Shown one piece after another: positions 47,833-57,164 of a stretch of DNA of 64,000 bases; positions within the stretch are counted from its first letter, which is position 1, and each line of letters begins with the position of its first letter. The notes beneath the pieces were generated by a model that worked only from the letters and a program-made list of their open reading frames with translations, did not search any database and had not been told where the DNA came from. The DNA comes from DATJLY01 sp035532935 (GTDB lineage: Bacteria; Pseudomonadota; Alphaproteobacteria; ATCC43930; CGMCC-115725): assembly GCA_035532935.1 (NCBI GenBank), contig DATKQE010000109.1, positions 1 to 64,000 of the forward strand. Direction: 5' to 3'. Both the position numbers and the translations under genes were made by a program.

Positions 47833-48941
47833 GGCGCCAGCACCGCGTTGGCCTCGCCGAGCGCGGGGGCGGTCGCATCGCCGGGCGGCGCGCGGAATTC
47901 GGGCGCGACCGGCACGGGCACCGCGGCGATCCGCGCGGCGCCGGCCGAGACGCCCCAGTCGAACAGGCCGCGTGCCGCGAAATGCGGATCGCCGAGCGCT
48001 TCCTCGATCGTGGCGGCGACGACGCTGCACACGTCCTTGCCGGCGAAGCGGCGGCGCCATTCGGTGGCCGGATGCCTGGCGATGATGGCGGCGACCGCGG
48101 CGATCGTCGCCGCCGGATCGCGGCGGTCGTCGCATGCGTCGGGCGCGAGCCCGATGGCGGCGCAGAAATTCTCCCAGAATTTCTGCTCGAGCGGCGCGGC
48201 CGCGACGAAGCGGTCATCCTCGGTGCGATAGATGCGGTAACGCGGCGAGCCGCCGGACACCAGTTCGCCGCCCGGGCGCGGCCATTGTCCGGCGGCGAGG
48301 CCATTGCCGATGGCCCAATAGAGAAACGGGAATAGATTGTCGGCCATGGCGATGTCCAGGCGGCAGCCCTCGCCGGTGACGGCGCGGCGCTGCAGCGCGA
48401 GCAGGATGTTGATCACCGCGGGATAGGCGCCGCCGCCGATATCGGCGATGAGCGCGGGCGGAACGACCGGCGCACCGTCGGCGCCGGCGGCGATCATCAG
48501 CATGCCGGTCGCGGCCTGGTAATCGAGGTCGTGGCCCGCTTCGAGCGCACGCGGCCCGGTCTGGCCATAGCCGGTGATGGCGCAATAGACGAGCCGCGGA
48601 TTGAGCGCGCGCAGCGCCGCCGCGCCGAGACCGAGCCGATCCATCACGCCGGGGCGGAACTGCTCGACCAGCACGTCGGCGCGGCGCAGCAGCGGCTCGA
48701 GCCGCCGCATCGCGTCGGCGGCCTTGAGATCGATGGCGATGCTGCGCTTGCCGCGGTTCAGGAGCGCGAAATTGACGCTCTCCGTGCCGAGCCGGGGCGA
48801 ATAACCGCGCATCTCGTCGCCGCTTTCCGGGCGTTCGATCTTGATCACCTCGGCGCCGGCCTCGGCGAGAATGAGGGTCGCCATCGGCCCCGGCAGCAGG
48901 GTGCTGAAATCGAGCACGCACACGCCTTCAAGCGGACGCAT
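47829..48941 (-). CDS. CaiB/BaiF family CoA transferase (AMACR-like branch)
   Basis: A 370-residue class III CoA transferase or racemase. The N-terminal block GVCVLDFSTLLPGPMATLILAEAGAEVIKIE is diagnostic (shown in part in the family pattern), followed by RGKRSIAIDLK, LVEQFRPGVMDRLGL and ITGYGQTGP. The catalytic Asp is in AGHDLDYQA; the HDxxY form is closer to alpha-methylacyl-CoA racemase than to formyl-CoA transferase. It would move CoA between acids or epimerise a 2-methylacyl-CoA. The ATG at 48941 starts four bases after the stop of the preceding dehydrogenase fragment. Confidence 0.93.
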   Translation of the reverse strand: MRPLEGVCVLDFSTLLPGPMATLILAEAGAEVIKIERPESGDEMRGYSPRLGTESVNFALLNRGKRSIAIDLKAADAMRRLEPLLRRADVLVEQFRPGVMDRLGLGAAALRALNPRLVYCAITGYGQTGPRALEAGHDLDYQAATGMLMIAAGADGAPVVPPALIADIGGGAYPAVINILLALQRRAVTGEGCRLDIAMADNLFPFLYWAIGNGLAAGQWPRPGGELVSGGSPRYRIYRTEDDRFVAAAPLEQKFWENFCAAIGLAPDACDDRRDPAATIAAVAAIIARHPATEWRRRFAGKDVCSVVAATIEEALGDPHFAARGLFDWGVSAGAARIAAVPVPVAPEFRAPPGDATAPALGEANAVLAP

Positions 48942-48945
48942 CGCC

Positions 48946-49596
48946 TCAATCCCCGCCGTTCCGCCGCTGCCGTTCCTTGGCGACGCGGCCGCGGCGCGCC
49001 GGCGCATAGGCGGGATCGCCGGTGTATTCGTAGAGCGCCTGGGTGACGTCGAAATGATGATCGAGGCCGCTGCGCTGTAAGAGGGCAATCGGACCGACCG
49101 GATATCCGAGCCCGAGGCGCAGCGTAAGGTCGAGATCCGCGGCCGTCGCTAGTCCCTCGTCGAGGCGGCGCAGCGCATCGTTGTAATAGGGCCGCACCAG
49201 CCGATCGATCATGCGGCCGGCAAAGTCGTTGCAGAGCGCGACCTGGAGGCCGGCATCGGTGAAAAGCTGCGTCGCCGCCGCGATCGCCGCTTCCTCGGTG
49301 CGAGGCTGGCGCACCAGCTCGACGAGATCGGAGGGCGGATCGTCGCCGAGGCGGAAGCGGGCAAAGCCCACCGCGTTCGAGCCCTCGCTGCCGGCGTTCT
49401 CGCCGGTATGGACGCCGAGGCATTCGCTGCCCAGCTCGACCACGATGGCATGCATCGCCGCGGGTGCCGGGATTTGCGCCAGCGCGCCGCCGGCATCGTC
49501 GCCGATGAGGAGCGCGATGTCGGCCGCCCGTTCCGCCGCCTCGCGCACCGCGTGCGGGCCGGGAAACGAGCGGCTGCCGCCCCGATCGATGATCAT
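48946..49596 (-). CDS. 3-hydroxyacyl-CoA dehydrogenase C-terminal part (downstream half of a split PaaH/PaaC-type enzyme)
   Basis: A 216-residue protein whose second half is a 3HCDH C-terminal domain: CNDFAGRMIDRLVRPYYNDAL, then LTLRLGLGYPVGPIALLQRSGLDHHF (in part). The first half has no NAD-binding GxGxxG motif. Together with the preceding gene it gives the domain order (NAD-binding, 3HCDH, linker, 3HCDH) and total length (about 510) of long PaaH-type dehydrogenases. The two frames are in phase, separated by one TAG and four codons. ATG 49596 follows AGGAGAG, which overlaps that TAG, so both halves can be made and associate. Confidence 0.8.
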   Translation of the reverse strand: MIIDRGGSRSFPGPHAVREAAERAADIALLIGDDAGGALAQIPAPAAMHAIVVELGSECLGVHTGENAGSEGSNAVGFARFRLGDDPPSDLVELVRQPRTEEAAIAAATQLFTDAGLQVALCNDFAGRMIDRLVRPYYNDALRRLDEGLATAADLDLTLRLGLGYPVGPIALLQRSGLDHHFDVTQALYEYTGDPAYAPARRGRVAKERQRRNGGD

Positions 49597-49608
49597 GACC
49601 CGTCTCTC

Positions 49609-50484
49609 CTAGCCGCCGAACATGGCGTCGCGATCATAGCGGTAGAAGCCCTGGCCCGTCTTCCGGCCAAGCTGGCCCGCCGCGATCATGCGCCGGACCA
49701 GCGCCGGGCACGCGGCGCGCGGCTCCCGGGTCATGCCGTAAAGCGCCTCGCACAACAGCAGCTGGGTGTCGAGGCCGATGAGGTCGATCAGCTCGAGCGG
49801 CCCCATCGGATAGCCGAGCCCGGCCTTGATCGCGCGGTCGATATCGGCAGGCGCAGCCACGCCGGCCTCGACCAGCCGGATCGCGTCGTTGTTGAACGGC
49901 ACCAAGAACGCGTTGAGGATGAATCCGGGATGGTCCTTGGTGCGGACCGGGCGCTGGCCGATCGCCTCGCAGAATCGCCAGGCGCCGGCAAAGGACTCTG
50001 CGCTCGTCTTGATGCCTGGCGACATCTCGACCAGTTTCATGAGCTGGGCCGGCAGGCAGAAATGCATGCCAACGAAGCGGTCCTCGCGCCCCGATCCCGC
50101 CGCGAGCTCGGTGATCGACAGGGTCGAGGTGTTGGAGGCGAAGATGGCGTGGGGCGCGCACACGGCGTCGAGCCGCTTCAGCACGTCGTGCTTCACGGCA
50201 AGGCTCTCGAACACCGCCTCGATGACGATGTCGCAGGGCGAAAGCTCATCAAGCCGCGTCGTCCCATGCAGGACGGCGAGAATGCGCTCGACCTGATGCG
50301 CCTCGAGCCGGCCGCGCTCGACCGAGCGCGCGAGAAATCCCTCGGTCTGGCGCCGCGCCCGTGCCAGCGCCTCGGCGTCGGTGTCGTGGACGATGGTGCG
50401 GAACCCGGCGCGGGCGGCGACGATGGCGATGCCCGCGCCCATGGTGCCGCTGCCGATGATGCCGACGGTCCTGATCTCCGCCAT
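49609..50484 (-). CDS. 3-hydroxyacyl-CoA dehydrogenase (NAD-binding plus first C-terminal domain)
   Basis: A 291-residue dehydrogenase that oxidises (S)-3-hydroxyacyl-CoA with NAD. The Rossmann motif GIIGSGTMGAGIA is at residues 8-20, the catalytic His lies in FVGMHFCLPAQLMKLVEM, and SNTSTLSI precedes it. The C-terminal domain has KDHPGFILNAFLVPFNNDAIRL (in part) and GLGYPMGPLELIDLIGLD. This length is complete for short-type enzymes (PaaH/Hbd). Here the next gene adds another C-terminal domain in the same frame. ATG 50484 follows GGAAGGGCC. A palindromic repeat separates it from the acyl-CoA dehydrogenase gene. Confidence 0.94.
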   Translation of the reverse strand: MAEIRTVGIIGSGTMGAGIAIVAARAGFRTIVHDTDAEALARARRQTEGFLARSVERGRLEAHQVERILAVLHGTTRLDELSPCDIVIEAVFESLAVKHDVLKRLDAVCAPHAIFASNTSTLSITELAAGSGREDRFVGMHFCLPAQLMKLVEMSPGIKTSAESFAGAWRFCEAIGQRPVRTKDHPGFILNAFLVPFNNDAIRLVEAGVAAPADIDRAIKAGLGYPMGPLELIDLIGLDTQLLLCEALYGMTREPRAACPALVRRMIAAGQLGRKTGQGFYRYDRDAMFGG

Positions 50485-50510
50485 GGCCCTTCCCTGTGCC
50501 GTCATGGCGC

Positions 50511-50611
50511 CCTTCGACGATGCTTCGCTCCGCTCAGGGCGGGGCGCATTCGTTCATGCCGGTGCAAAATCTACCTCTTCCTGAGCGGAGCGCGAAGCGC
50601 GCAGTCGAAGG
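50511..50611. repeat. palindromic intergenic repeat (MITE/REP-like)
   Basis: A left arm at 50511-50538 begins CCTTCGACGATGCTTCG and ends CTCCGCTCAGG. A right arm at 50580-50611 begins CCTGAGCGGAGC and ends AGTCGAAGG. They are near-perfect reverse complements with a 41-base, less GC-rich centre. It fills the only sizeable gap in the catabolic run. TTCGA/CGAAGG palindromes of this type are scattered in many alphaproteobacterial genomes. It may stabilise or terminate the mRNA between the two dehydrogenase genes. Confidence 0.8.
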
Positions 50612-50640
50612 ACGCGATGCGCCGATGCCAATTCGCTTTC

Positions 50641-51813
50641 CTACCGCTCGATGAAGCTGCGGCCGATGAACTGGCGGTGGATCTGGTTGGTGCCTTCCCA
50701 GATCTGCGTGATCTTGGCGTCGCGGAACAGCCGCTCGACGCGATGGTCCTTGCAATAGCCATAGCCGCCGAAGAGCTGCACCGCGTCGGTGGCGACGCGC
50801 ATCGCGACGTCCGAGGCGCGCAGCTTGAGCAGCGAGGCCTCGACCGCGAAGTCACCGGCGCCGCCATCGACCAAGCGTCCGACATGCCACAGCCACGCCT
50901 CGGCCAGCGCCAGATCGGCGGCCATGTCGGCGAGCATGAATTGAATGCCCTGGAATTCGACGATGCGGCGTCCGCCCTGGCGGCGCTCGTTGACATAGTG
51001 TACCGCATCGGCGAAGGCGGCGCGGGCGAGGCCCAGGGCGTGGGCGGCGACGCTCGGCCGCGAGGTGTTGAGCGAGGCCAGGAGGAGCTTGAGCCCGGCG
51101 CCCGGCGCGGCGAGGAGATTGGCGCGCGGCACGCGGCAGTCCTCGAAGGCCAAGACCGCGGTGCCCGAGGCGCGGTGGCCGAGCTTGTCCTCGGTGCGCA
51201 GCACCTTGAGCCCTTCCGTCCCCTTTTCGATGATGAGCGCCGCGATCGCCGCGCGCGGGTCGGCGACACCCGCCCATTTGCCAAAGACGAGGATCAGGTC
51301 GGCCACGTCGCCATTGGTGATGAAGCTCTTGCCGCCGGTGACGACGATCGCGTCGCCGTCCTCGGCGAAGCGCGTGCGCATGCCGGTCGCATCGGAGCCG
51401 GCCTCGGGCTCGGTGATGGCGAGCGCGCCGAGCCCGCCCGCGGCGATGCGCGGCAGCAGCCGCCGCTTCTGCTCCTCGGCGCCGTAATCGATGAGCGGCT
51501 TCATCGCATGGAAGGTGGTGGCCCAGATGATGCCGGTGGCGGCGCATGCCATGCTGATCTCGCGCACCGCCGCGAGATAGGCGGTGTAGGAGAGCGGCGC
51601 GCCGCCAAAGGCCTCGGGCACGAACATGGCGTTGAGGCCGAGCGCGTTGATGGCGGCGACGTTGTCCCAGGGGAAATTGCCGGTGCGGTCGTAATGCTCG
51701 GCCCGCGGCGCGATCTGGTCGCGGGCGAGGCTGCGCACGCTCTCGATCAGCATCGCCTCTTCGGCATCGAGCGGGATCGTCCGGTCGAGCCGCTCGAGTA
51801 CGCCCAGTGCCAT
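50641..51813 (-). CDS. acyl-CoA dehydrogenase
   Basis: A 390-residue FAD enzyme that introduces the 2,3-double bond into an acyl-CoA and passes electrons to ETF. The FAD-contacting block ALAITEPEAGSDATGMRT and FITNGDVADLILVF are present. The C-terminal part has QLFGGYGYCKDHRVERLFRDAKI (in part) and the catalytic Glu in QIWEGTNQIHR. ATG 51813 starts one base after the enoyl-CoA hydratase stop. The chain length it prefers cannot be read. Confidence 0.95.
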   Translation of the reverse strand: MALGVLERLDRTIPLDAEEAMLIESVRSLARDQIAPRAEHYDRTGNFPWDNVAAINALGLNAMFVPEAFGGAPLSYTAYLAAVREISMACAATGIIWATTFHAMKPLIDYGAEEQKRRLLPRIAAGGLGALAITEPEAGSDATGMRTRFAEDGDAIVVTGGKSFITNGDVADLILVFGKWAGVADPRAAIAALIIEKGTEGLKVLRTEDKLGHRASGTAVLAFEDCRVPRANLLAAPGAGLKLLLASLNTSRPSVAAHALGLARAAFADAVHYVNERRQGGRRIVEFQGIQFMLADMAADLALAEAWLWHVGRLVDGGAGDFAVEASLLKLRASDVAMRVATDAVQLFGGYGYCKDHRVERLFRDAKITQIWEGTNQIHRQFIGRSFIER

Positions 51814-51814
51814 C

Positions 51815-52582
51815 TCAGCGATCCTCGAACACGGGCTTGCGCTTGGCGATGAAGGCGCTCATGCCCTCCGCGGCGTCGCGCGTCTGATAGGCGAGGGTGG
51901 AAAGCTGCGCCTCGACCTTCAGTCCTTCGGCGAGCGGCATCGCGCCGGCGCTCGCGACCGCGGCGCGGGCAAAGCCGAGCACCGGCAGGCTGTACCCGGT
52001 CATGGTGCGCAAGAAGGCGATGCCGGCTTCGAGCGGATCGCCGTCGACGACGCGGTTGACGAGCCCGATGCGCTCGGCCTCGGTGGCGTCGATCGTGCGC
52101 CCGCTCAGGATCAGCTCGAGCGCGCGCGCCGCGCCGATCAGCCGTGGCAGGCGCTGCGTCCCGCCATAGCCGGGAATGAGCCCGAGCTTGATCTCGGGCA
52201 GGGCGAAGCGCGCGGCCGTGACGGCGATCCGGAACGTGCAGGCCAGCGCCAGTTCGAGGCCGCCGCCCATGGCATAGCCGTTGACCACCGCCAGCGACAG
52301 GATCGGCAGCCGGTCGAGCTTCTGAAATACCGACTGGCCGAATTCCGCGCCCTCCTGCGTCGCGGCCAGCGAGCGGCCCGTCAATTCGCCGATGTCGGCG
52401 CCGGCGCAGAACGCCTTGTCGCCGGCGCCGGTGATGATGAGGGCGCGCGCCCCGCTCGCTGCCGCTGCATCGAACGCGGCGGCGAGATCGCGCAGCGCCG
52501 CGAAGGAGAGCGCGTTGAGCGCCTCCTTCCGGTCGAGCGTGACGAGCGCGAACTCCCCCCGCCGAGCGAAATTGACCGCCAT
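51815..52582 (-). CDS. enoyl-CoA hydratase/isomerase family protein
   Basis: A 255-residue crotonase-fold protein. The oxyanion-hole regions are KAFCAGADIGEL and VNGYAMGGGLELALACTFRIA. The second catalytic region LPEIKLGLIPGYGGTQRLPRLIG has the Glu of hydratases. It would hydrate the enoyl-CoA made by the adjacent dehydrogenase. ATG 52582 follows GGAAG and lies one base after the acyl-CoA ligase stop, so the genes are coupled. Confidence 0.94.
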   Translation of the reverse strand: MAVNFARRGEFALVTLDRKEALNALSFAALRDLAAAFDAAAASGARALIITGAGDKAFCAGADIGELTGRSLAATQEGAEFGQSVFQKLDRLPILSLAVVNGYAMGGGLELALACTFRIAVTAARFALPEIKLGLIPGYGGTQRLPRLIGAARALELILSGRTIDATEAERIGLVNRVVDGDPLEAGIAFLRTMTGYSLPVLGFARAAVASAGAMPLAEGLKVEAQLSTLAYQTRDAAEGMSAFIAKRKPVFEDR

Positions 52583-52583
52583 G

Positions 52584-54263
<1,680 letters not shown>

Positions 54264-54268
54264 GCGCG

Positions 54269-55609
54269 CTAGGGCGAGGTGACGTGCTGGGCGAGGCCGC
54301 GCGCGAAGGGCTCGCGCGATCCAGCGATGCCGGTCTCGCCGAAAATCTCGGCCGAGAGCGCCTCGACTGTCGCCGCGTCGAGCGTGATCCCGTTCGTCTC
54401 GAGATAGACCCGCGCCGCCGCGAGCGCCTCGTCCATCTCGCCCCCGCGTTTATATTGCTTGTAGTAGTCGTGCCTTCCGCCGGCGCCGATGGCCTCGGCG
54501 ATGAGGTCGGTGAAGTTCTTCACTGCGAAGGGATAGTGCGCCTCGGCGCCGGACAATTGGCGGTGGCATGAATGATAGATCGTCACCAGCGTATCGACGC
54601 CCGCTGCCGCCGCGTTCTCCGCCACCGTGCGATGAACCTCGCGCTCGCGCTCGGGATGGCGCGCGGCGGGGCCGCCGCAGACATAGCCGAAGCCGCGGTC
54701 CTGGGCGATCTCGACGATCTCGACATGGGGCAAGGCGGCGACGAGCGTGCGCACGCTCGCGCTCACGCCCTCGATCCCGTCATGCTCATGGATGGCGACG
54801 CGCTGCGGCGGGAGCCCGGTCGCGAATTTTTCGCGCAGACGCGGGAGCTGCTCGACCAGGAACATCGCGATATGGCCGAAGTCGAAATTCGGCTTGGCAT
54901 AGTCGTGGTACATCTCGCCGAACTGCTTGGTGCAGCTCGGGCACCACGACAGGACCCGCTTGGCGCCCACCTTGGCGAATGAATCGTAGGTATGTCCGGC
55001 GATCCGGCCATAGGCGCCGAGGTCGCCCTCGTGGAACTGATAGACGCCGCAGCAATGGCCGGGGCCGCCCATCACCTCGTAGGCGACGCCGAGCGCGTCG
55101 AGGATGTCCATGACGTTGAACACCATGTGCGGCGTGCGCAGCACGTTGCAGCCGGTATAGAAGACGAAATCGGCGGTACGTTCGCGCCGGTGCGCCATGA
55201 CGCGGGCGAGCGCCGCGGACGGCACCTGCATGCCGGCGAGGAGCCGCACCGAATGCGACATGTTGCGGAAGCGCCGGCTCGCCGCCGCGGTGCGCGCGGC
55301 GGCGGGTGCGCGGACGACGCGCTGGCGCATGCGCTCGATCGACACCCATTGCCGCACGTTGATGCCCTCGGGGCAGGCGGCGGTGCATTGAGCGCTGCCG
55401 TTGCAGGCTTCGACCCACTGCGTCGCCAGCGGCGCGTCGCCGGCGCCCGCGGTCAGGCGCGCGAGCTCGCCGGTGATTGCGGAAGCCGCGCCCTTGTCGA
55501 GCCCGATCTCGGCGGCGGTCGGGCAGGCCTCGAGGCATTTGCCGCAGCTTGTGCAGCGCGCCATCGATGCCTCGGCCGTGGCCGCGAAATAGTCGAGGAT
55601 CGGGTCCAT
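54269..55609 (-). CDS. (Fe-S)-binding CCG-domain protein (heterodisulfide reductase/GlpC-like)
   Basis: A 446-residue protein with two ferredoxin-type clusters at the N-terminus (CTSCGKCLEACP and CNGSAQCTAACPEG) and two CCG domains. CCG sites are seen at GHCCGVYQF and YVCGGPA, with CPSC and YHSCHRQL completing them. Such subunits (HdrD, GlpC, LldE, EtfQO-like partners) carry electrons between flavoproteins and quinones or thiols. No membrane helix is present. ATG 55609 follows CGGAGG. As first gene of the acyl-CoA run, it may take electrons from the acyl-CoA dehydrogenase/ETF pathway or a separate dehydrogenase. Confidence 0.9.
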   Translation of the reverse strand: MDPILDYFAATAEASMARCTSCGKCLEACPTAAEIGLDKGAASAITGELARLTAGAGDAPLATQWVEACNGSAQCTAACPEGINVRQWVSIERMRQRVVRAPAAARTAAASRRFRNMSHSVRLLAGMQVPSAALARVMAHRRERTADFVFYTGCNVLRTPHMVFNVMDILDALGVAYEVMGGPGHCCGVYQFHEGDLGAYGRIAGHTYDSFAKVGAKRVLSWCPSCTKQFGEMYHDYAKPNFDFGHIAMFLVEQLPRLREKFATGLPPQRVAIHEHDGIEGVSASVRTLVAALPHVEIVEIAQDRGFGYVCGGPAARHPEREREVHRTVAENAAAAGVDTLVTIYHSCHRQLSGAEAHYPFAVKNFTDLIAEAIGAGGRHDYYKQYKRGGEMDEALAAARVYLETNGITLDAATVEALSAEIFGETGIAGSREPFARGLAQHVTSP

Positions 55610-56035
55610 CGATCATGCCTCCGGGTTGCCCGAATGTTAGTTCCGCGCGGCGCCGAAGGCAATTCCGGCGCCGGTCCGGCGCCGGACCGTGTCGGTCCGC
55701 CGGCGAGGGGACGGACGGCGCCGACGAACGGCGTTGCGCCGGCGACCTTGGTTGTGACCGCATCGAACGGATCGAGGGCGGTGCTGCCACGCCTCCGGCG
55801 ATGGCGTCCCCAACCGGCGGTGGATGCCGCATTCGGCCCGGTCGAGGCCGGGCCATTACTTTTGTGAAATGTTTAATAGGCCATGGCCATCGTCGCGATT
55901 GCCCGCGGTCGCGAAGGCCCCTTACTATGCGGGACTGCAAGAAGGGACGCCGACGGCGCCCCGAGCCAGGCAATCGCCCGCGTCTTTCGATGCGGCACGC
56001 TTGCACAACGATGGTTGCAGCAGGGGAGGTGAGGG
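55610..56035. other. intergenic stretch between divergent genes
   Basis: About 425 bases between the CCG-protein gene and an NMT1-like gene. It holds GC-rich nested palindromes of the GGCGCCGG type near 55665-55700 and a terminator-like hairpin at 55835-55854. No reading frame with recognisable sequence is present. Confidence 0.5.
55835..55866 (+). terminator. rho-independent-terminator-like hairpin with no gene in front of it
   Basis: GGCCCGG (55835-55841) and CCGGGCC (55848-55854) pair around a six-base loop, followed by ATTACTTTTG. No plus-strand gene lies upstream, so it could end a small RNA or be a leader attenuator of the downstream binding-protein gene. Confidence 0.4.
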
Positions 56036-57016
56036 ATGAGGGTGACGATGCTCACGCGGCGGGCCGCCTTGGCAGGGCTGGCGCTCGCGGCCGGATGGGC
56101 CGGCGCGGCCGGAACGGGCTGGGCTGCGGACAAGGTGCGGGTCGGCAAGGCCGCCGATAATGCCTGGACCTTCTCGACGCTGGAAGTCGGCAAGGAGGCC
56201 GGGATCTTCGCCAAGAACGGGCTCGATGTTGATATCGTGGCGGTCGCCGGCGATGCCAAGCTGCAACAGGCGCTGGCCGCGGGCAGTCTCGATTTCGGCC
56301 TCGGCAGCGGTCCGTCCATGGCCTTCTCGGCCAAGGGCGCGCCGTCGATCGCGGTCGCCGCCTTTGCCGGACCGCCGAAGAATCTTTCCGTCGTCGTCGC
56401 TGCGGATTCGCCGATCAAGACGGTGAAGGACCTCAAGGGCAAGACGCTGTCGGTGACGACGCGCGGCTCGCTCACCGAATGGCTGGCCAAGCGCCTGTCG
56501 ATCGCCGAGGGATGGGGACCCGATGGGGTGAAGACGGTGGCCTTGGGCGCGTTCACCTCGTCGCTCGCGGCGCTGCGCACGCACGAGATCGACGGCATGA
56601 TGACCGCCGTCGAATCGGGCTACAGCCTCGAGGAAAAGCACGACGGCCGCGTGCTCGTCGACATGGGTCAGTTCGCGCCCAAATTCATCACCCACGTCGT
56701 GTTCGCGCGCAAACAGCTCGTCCACGACAATCCGGCGCTGGTGCGCAAGTTCCTCAAGGGGTTCTTCGACGTCCTCGCCTTCATGAAGGCGAACCGCGAA
56801 AAGACCATCGACATCACCAGCAAAGTCCTGCACCTGAGCAAGGCAGTGACCGCCAAGACCTATGATTACGAGATCTCGATGTTCAACCCCGACGGGCGTT
56901 TCGATCCTGCCGCCGTCAAGGTGATCAAGGACTCGTTCATCCAAATGGGCATCCTGCCCAAGAAGCCGCCCGACAGCGCGATCTACACCACCGAATTCGT
57001 GCCGGTGAAGCCGTAG
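56036..57016 (+). CDS. NMT1-like ABC transporter substrate-binding protein (paralogue 1)
   Basis: A 326-residue periplasmic binding protein. The signal peptide has a TRRAALAGLALAAG run, Tat-like with an Arg pair, and ends near GWAAD (residue 32). The mature part shows LEVGKEAGIFAKNGLDVDIV, AAGSLDFGLGSGPSMAFSAKGAP (in part), DLKGKTLSVTTRGSLTEWLAKRL and EGWGPDGVK. It is clearly paralogous to the gene at 59160-60125. ATG 56036 follows GGGGAGG. No permease or ATPase gene is adjacent. Together with its paralogue it flanks a ThDP-dependent enzyme gene. Confidence 0.9.
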   Translation: MRVTMLTRRAALAGLALAAGWAGAAGTGWAADKVRVGKAADNAWTFSTLEVGKEAGIFAKNGLDVDIVAVAGDAKLQQALAAGSLDFGLGSGPSMAFSAKGAPSIAVAAFAGPPKNLSVVVAADSPIKTVKDLKGKTLSVTTRGSLTEWLAKRLSIAEGWGPDGVKTVALGAFTSSLAALRTHEIDGMMTAVESGYSLEEKHDGRVLVDMGQFAPKFITHVVFARKQLVHDNPALVRKFLKGFFDVLAFMKANREKTIDITSKVLHLSKAVTAKTYDYEISMFNPDGRFDPAAVKVIKDSFIQMGILPKKPPDSAIYTTEFVPVKP

Positions 57017-57050
57017 CGCGCGATCGCCTCGGACCGGGTCGCCTTCTCAC

Positions 57051-57118
57051 TTTCGTCACCCCCGGGCTTGGCCCGGGGGTCCAGGTGGATTGCCGGGTCG
57101 AGCCCGGCAGTGACGAAA
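57051..57118. repeat. palindromic intergenic repeat with nested hairpins (MITE-like)
   Basis: Outer inverted repeats TTTCGTCAC (57051-57059) and GTGACGAAA (57110-57118) enclose two hairpins: CCCCCGGGC/GCCCGGGGG (59-67 and 71-79 of the 57000s) and TGCCGGG/CCCGGCA (57091-57097 and 57103-57109). This cloverleaf-like form, with the phrase GGGGGTCCAGGTGGATTGCC in the middle, is a well-known style of alphaproteobacterial intergenic repeat. It lies between convergent genes and could terminate both transcripts. Confidence 0.85.
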
Positions 57119-57164
57119 TGAGATGCGAGACCGGTTTCGGCGATCCCGCGCTTGCCGCTGCGGG

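Noticed and set aside
55665..55700. Repeated GGCGCCGG units that might be an operator array
   Set aside because: Such units are expected by chance in GC-rich intergenic DNA; spacing is irregular and no regulator is nearby.
57091..57109. A TCGAG loop within a stem resembling a tRNA T-arm
   Set aside because: It is part of the MITE-like palindrome; no acceptor, D or anticodon arm surrounds it.
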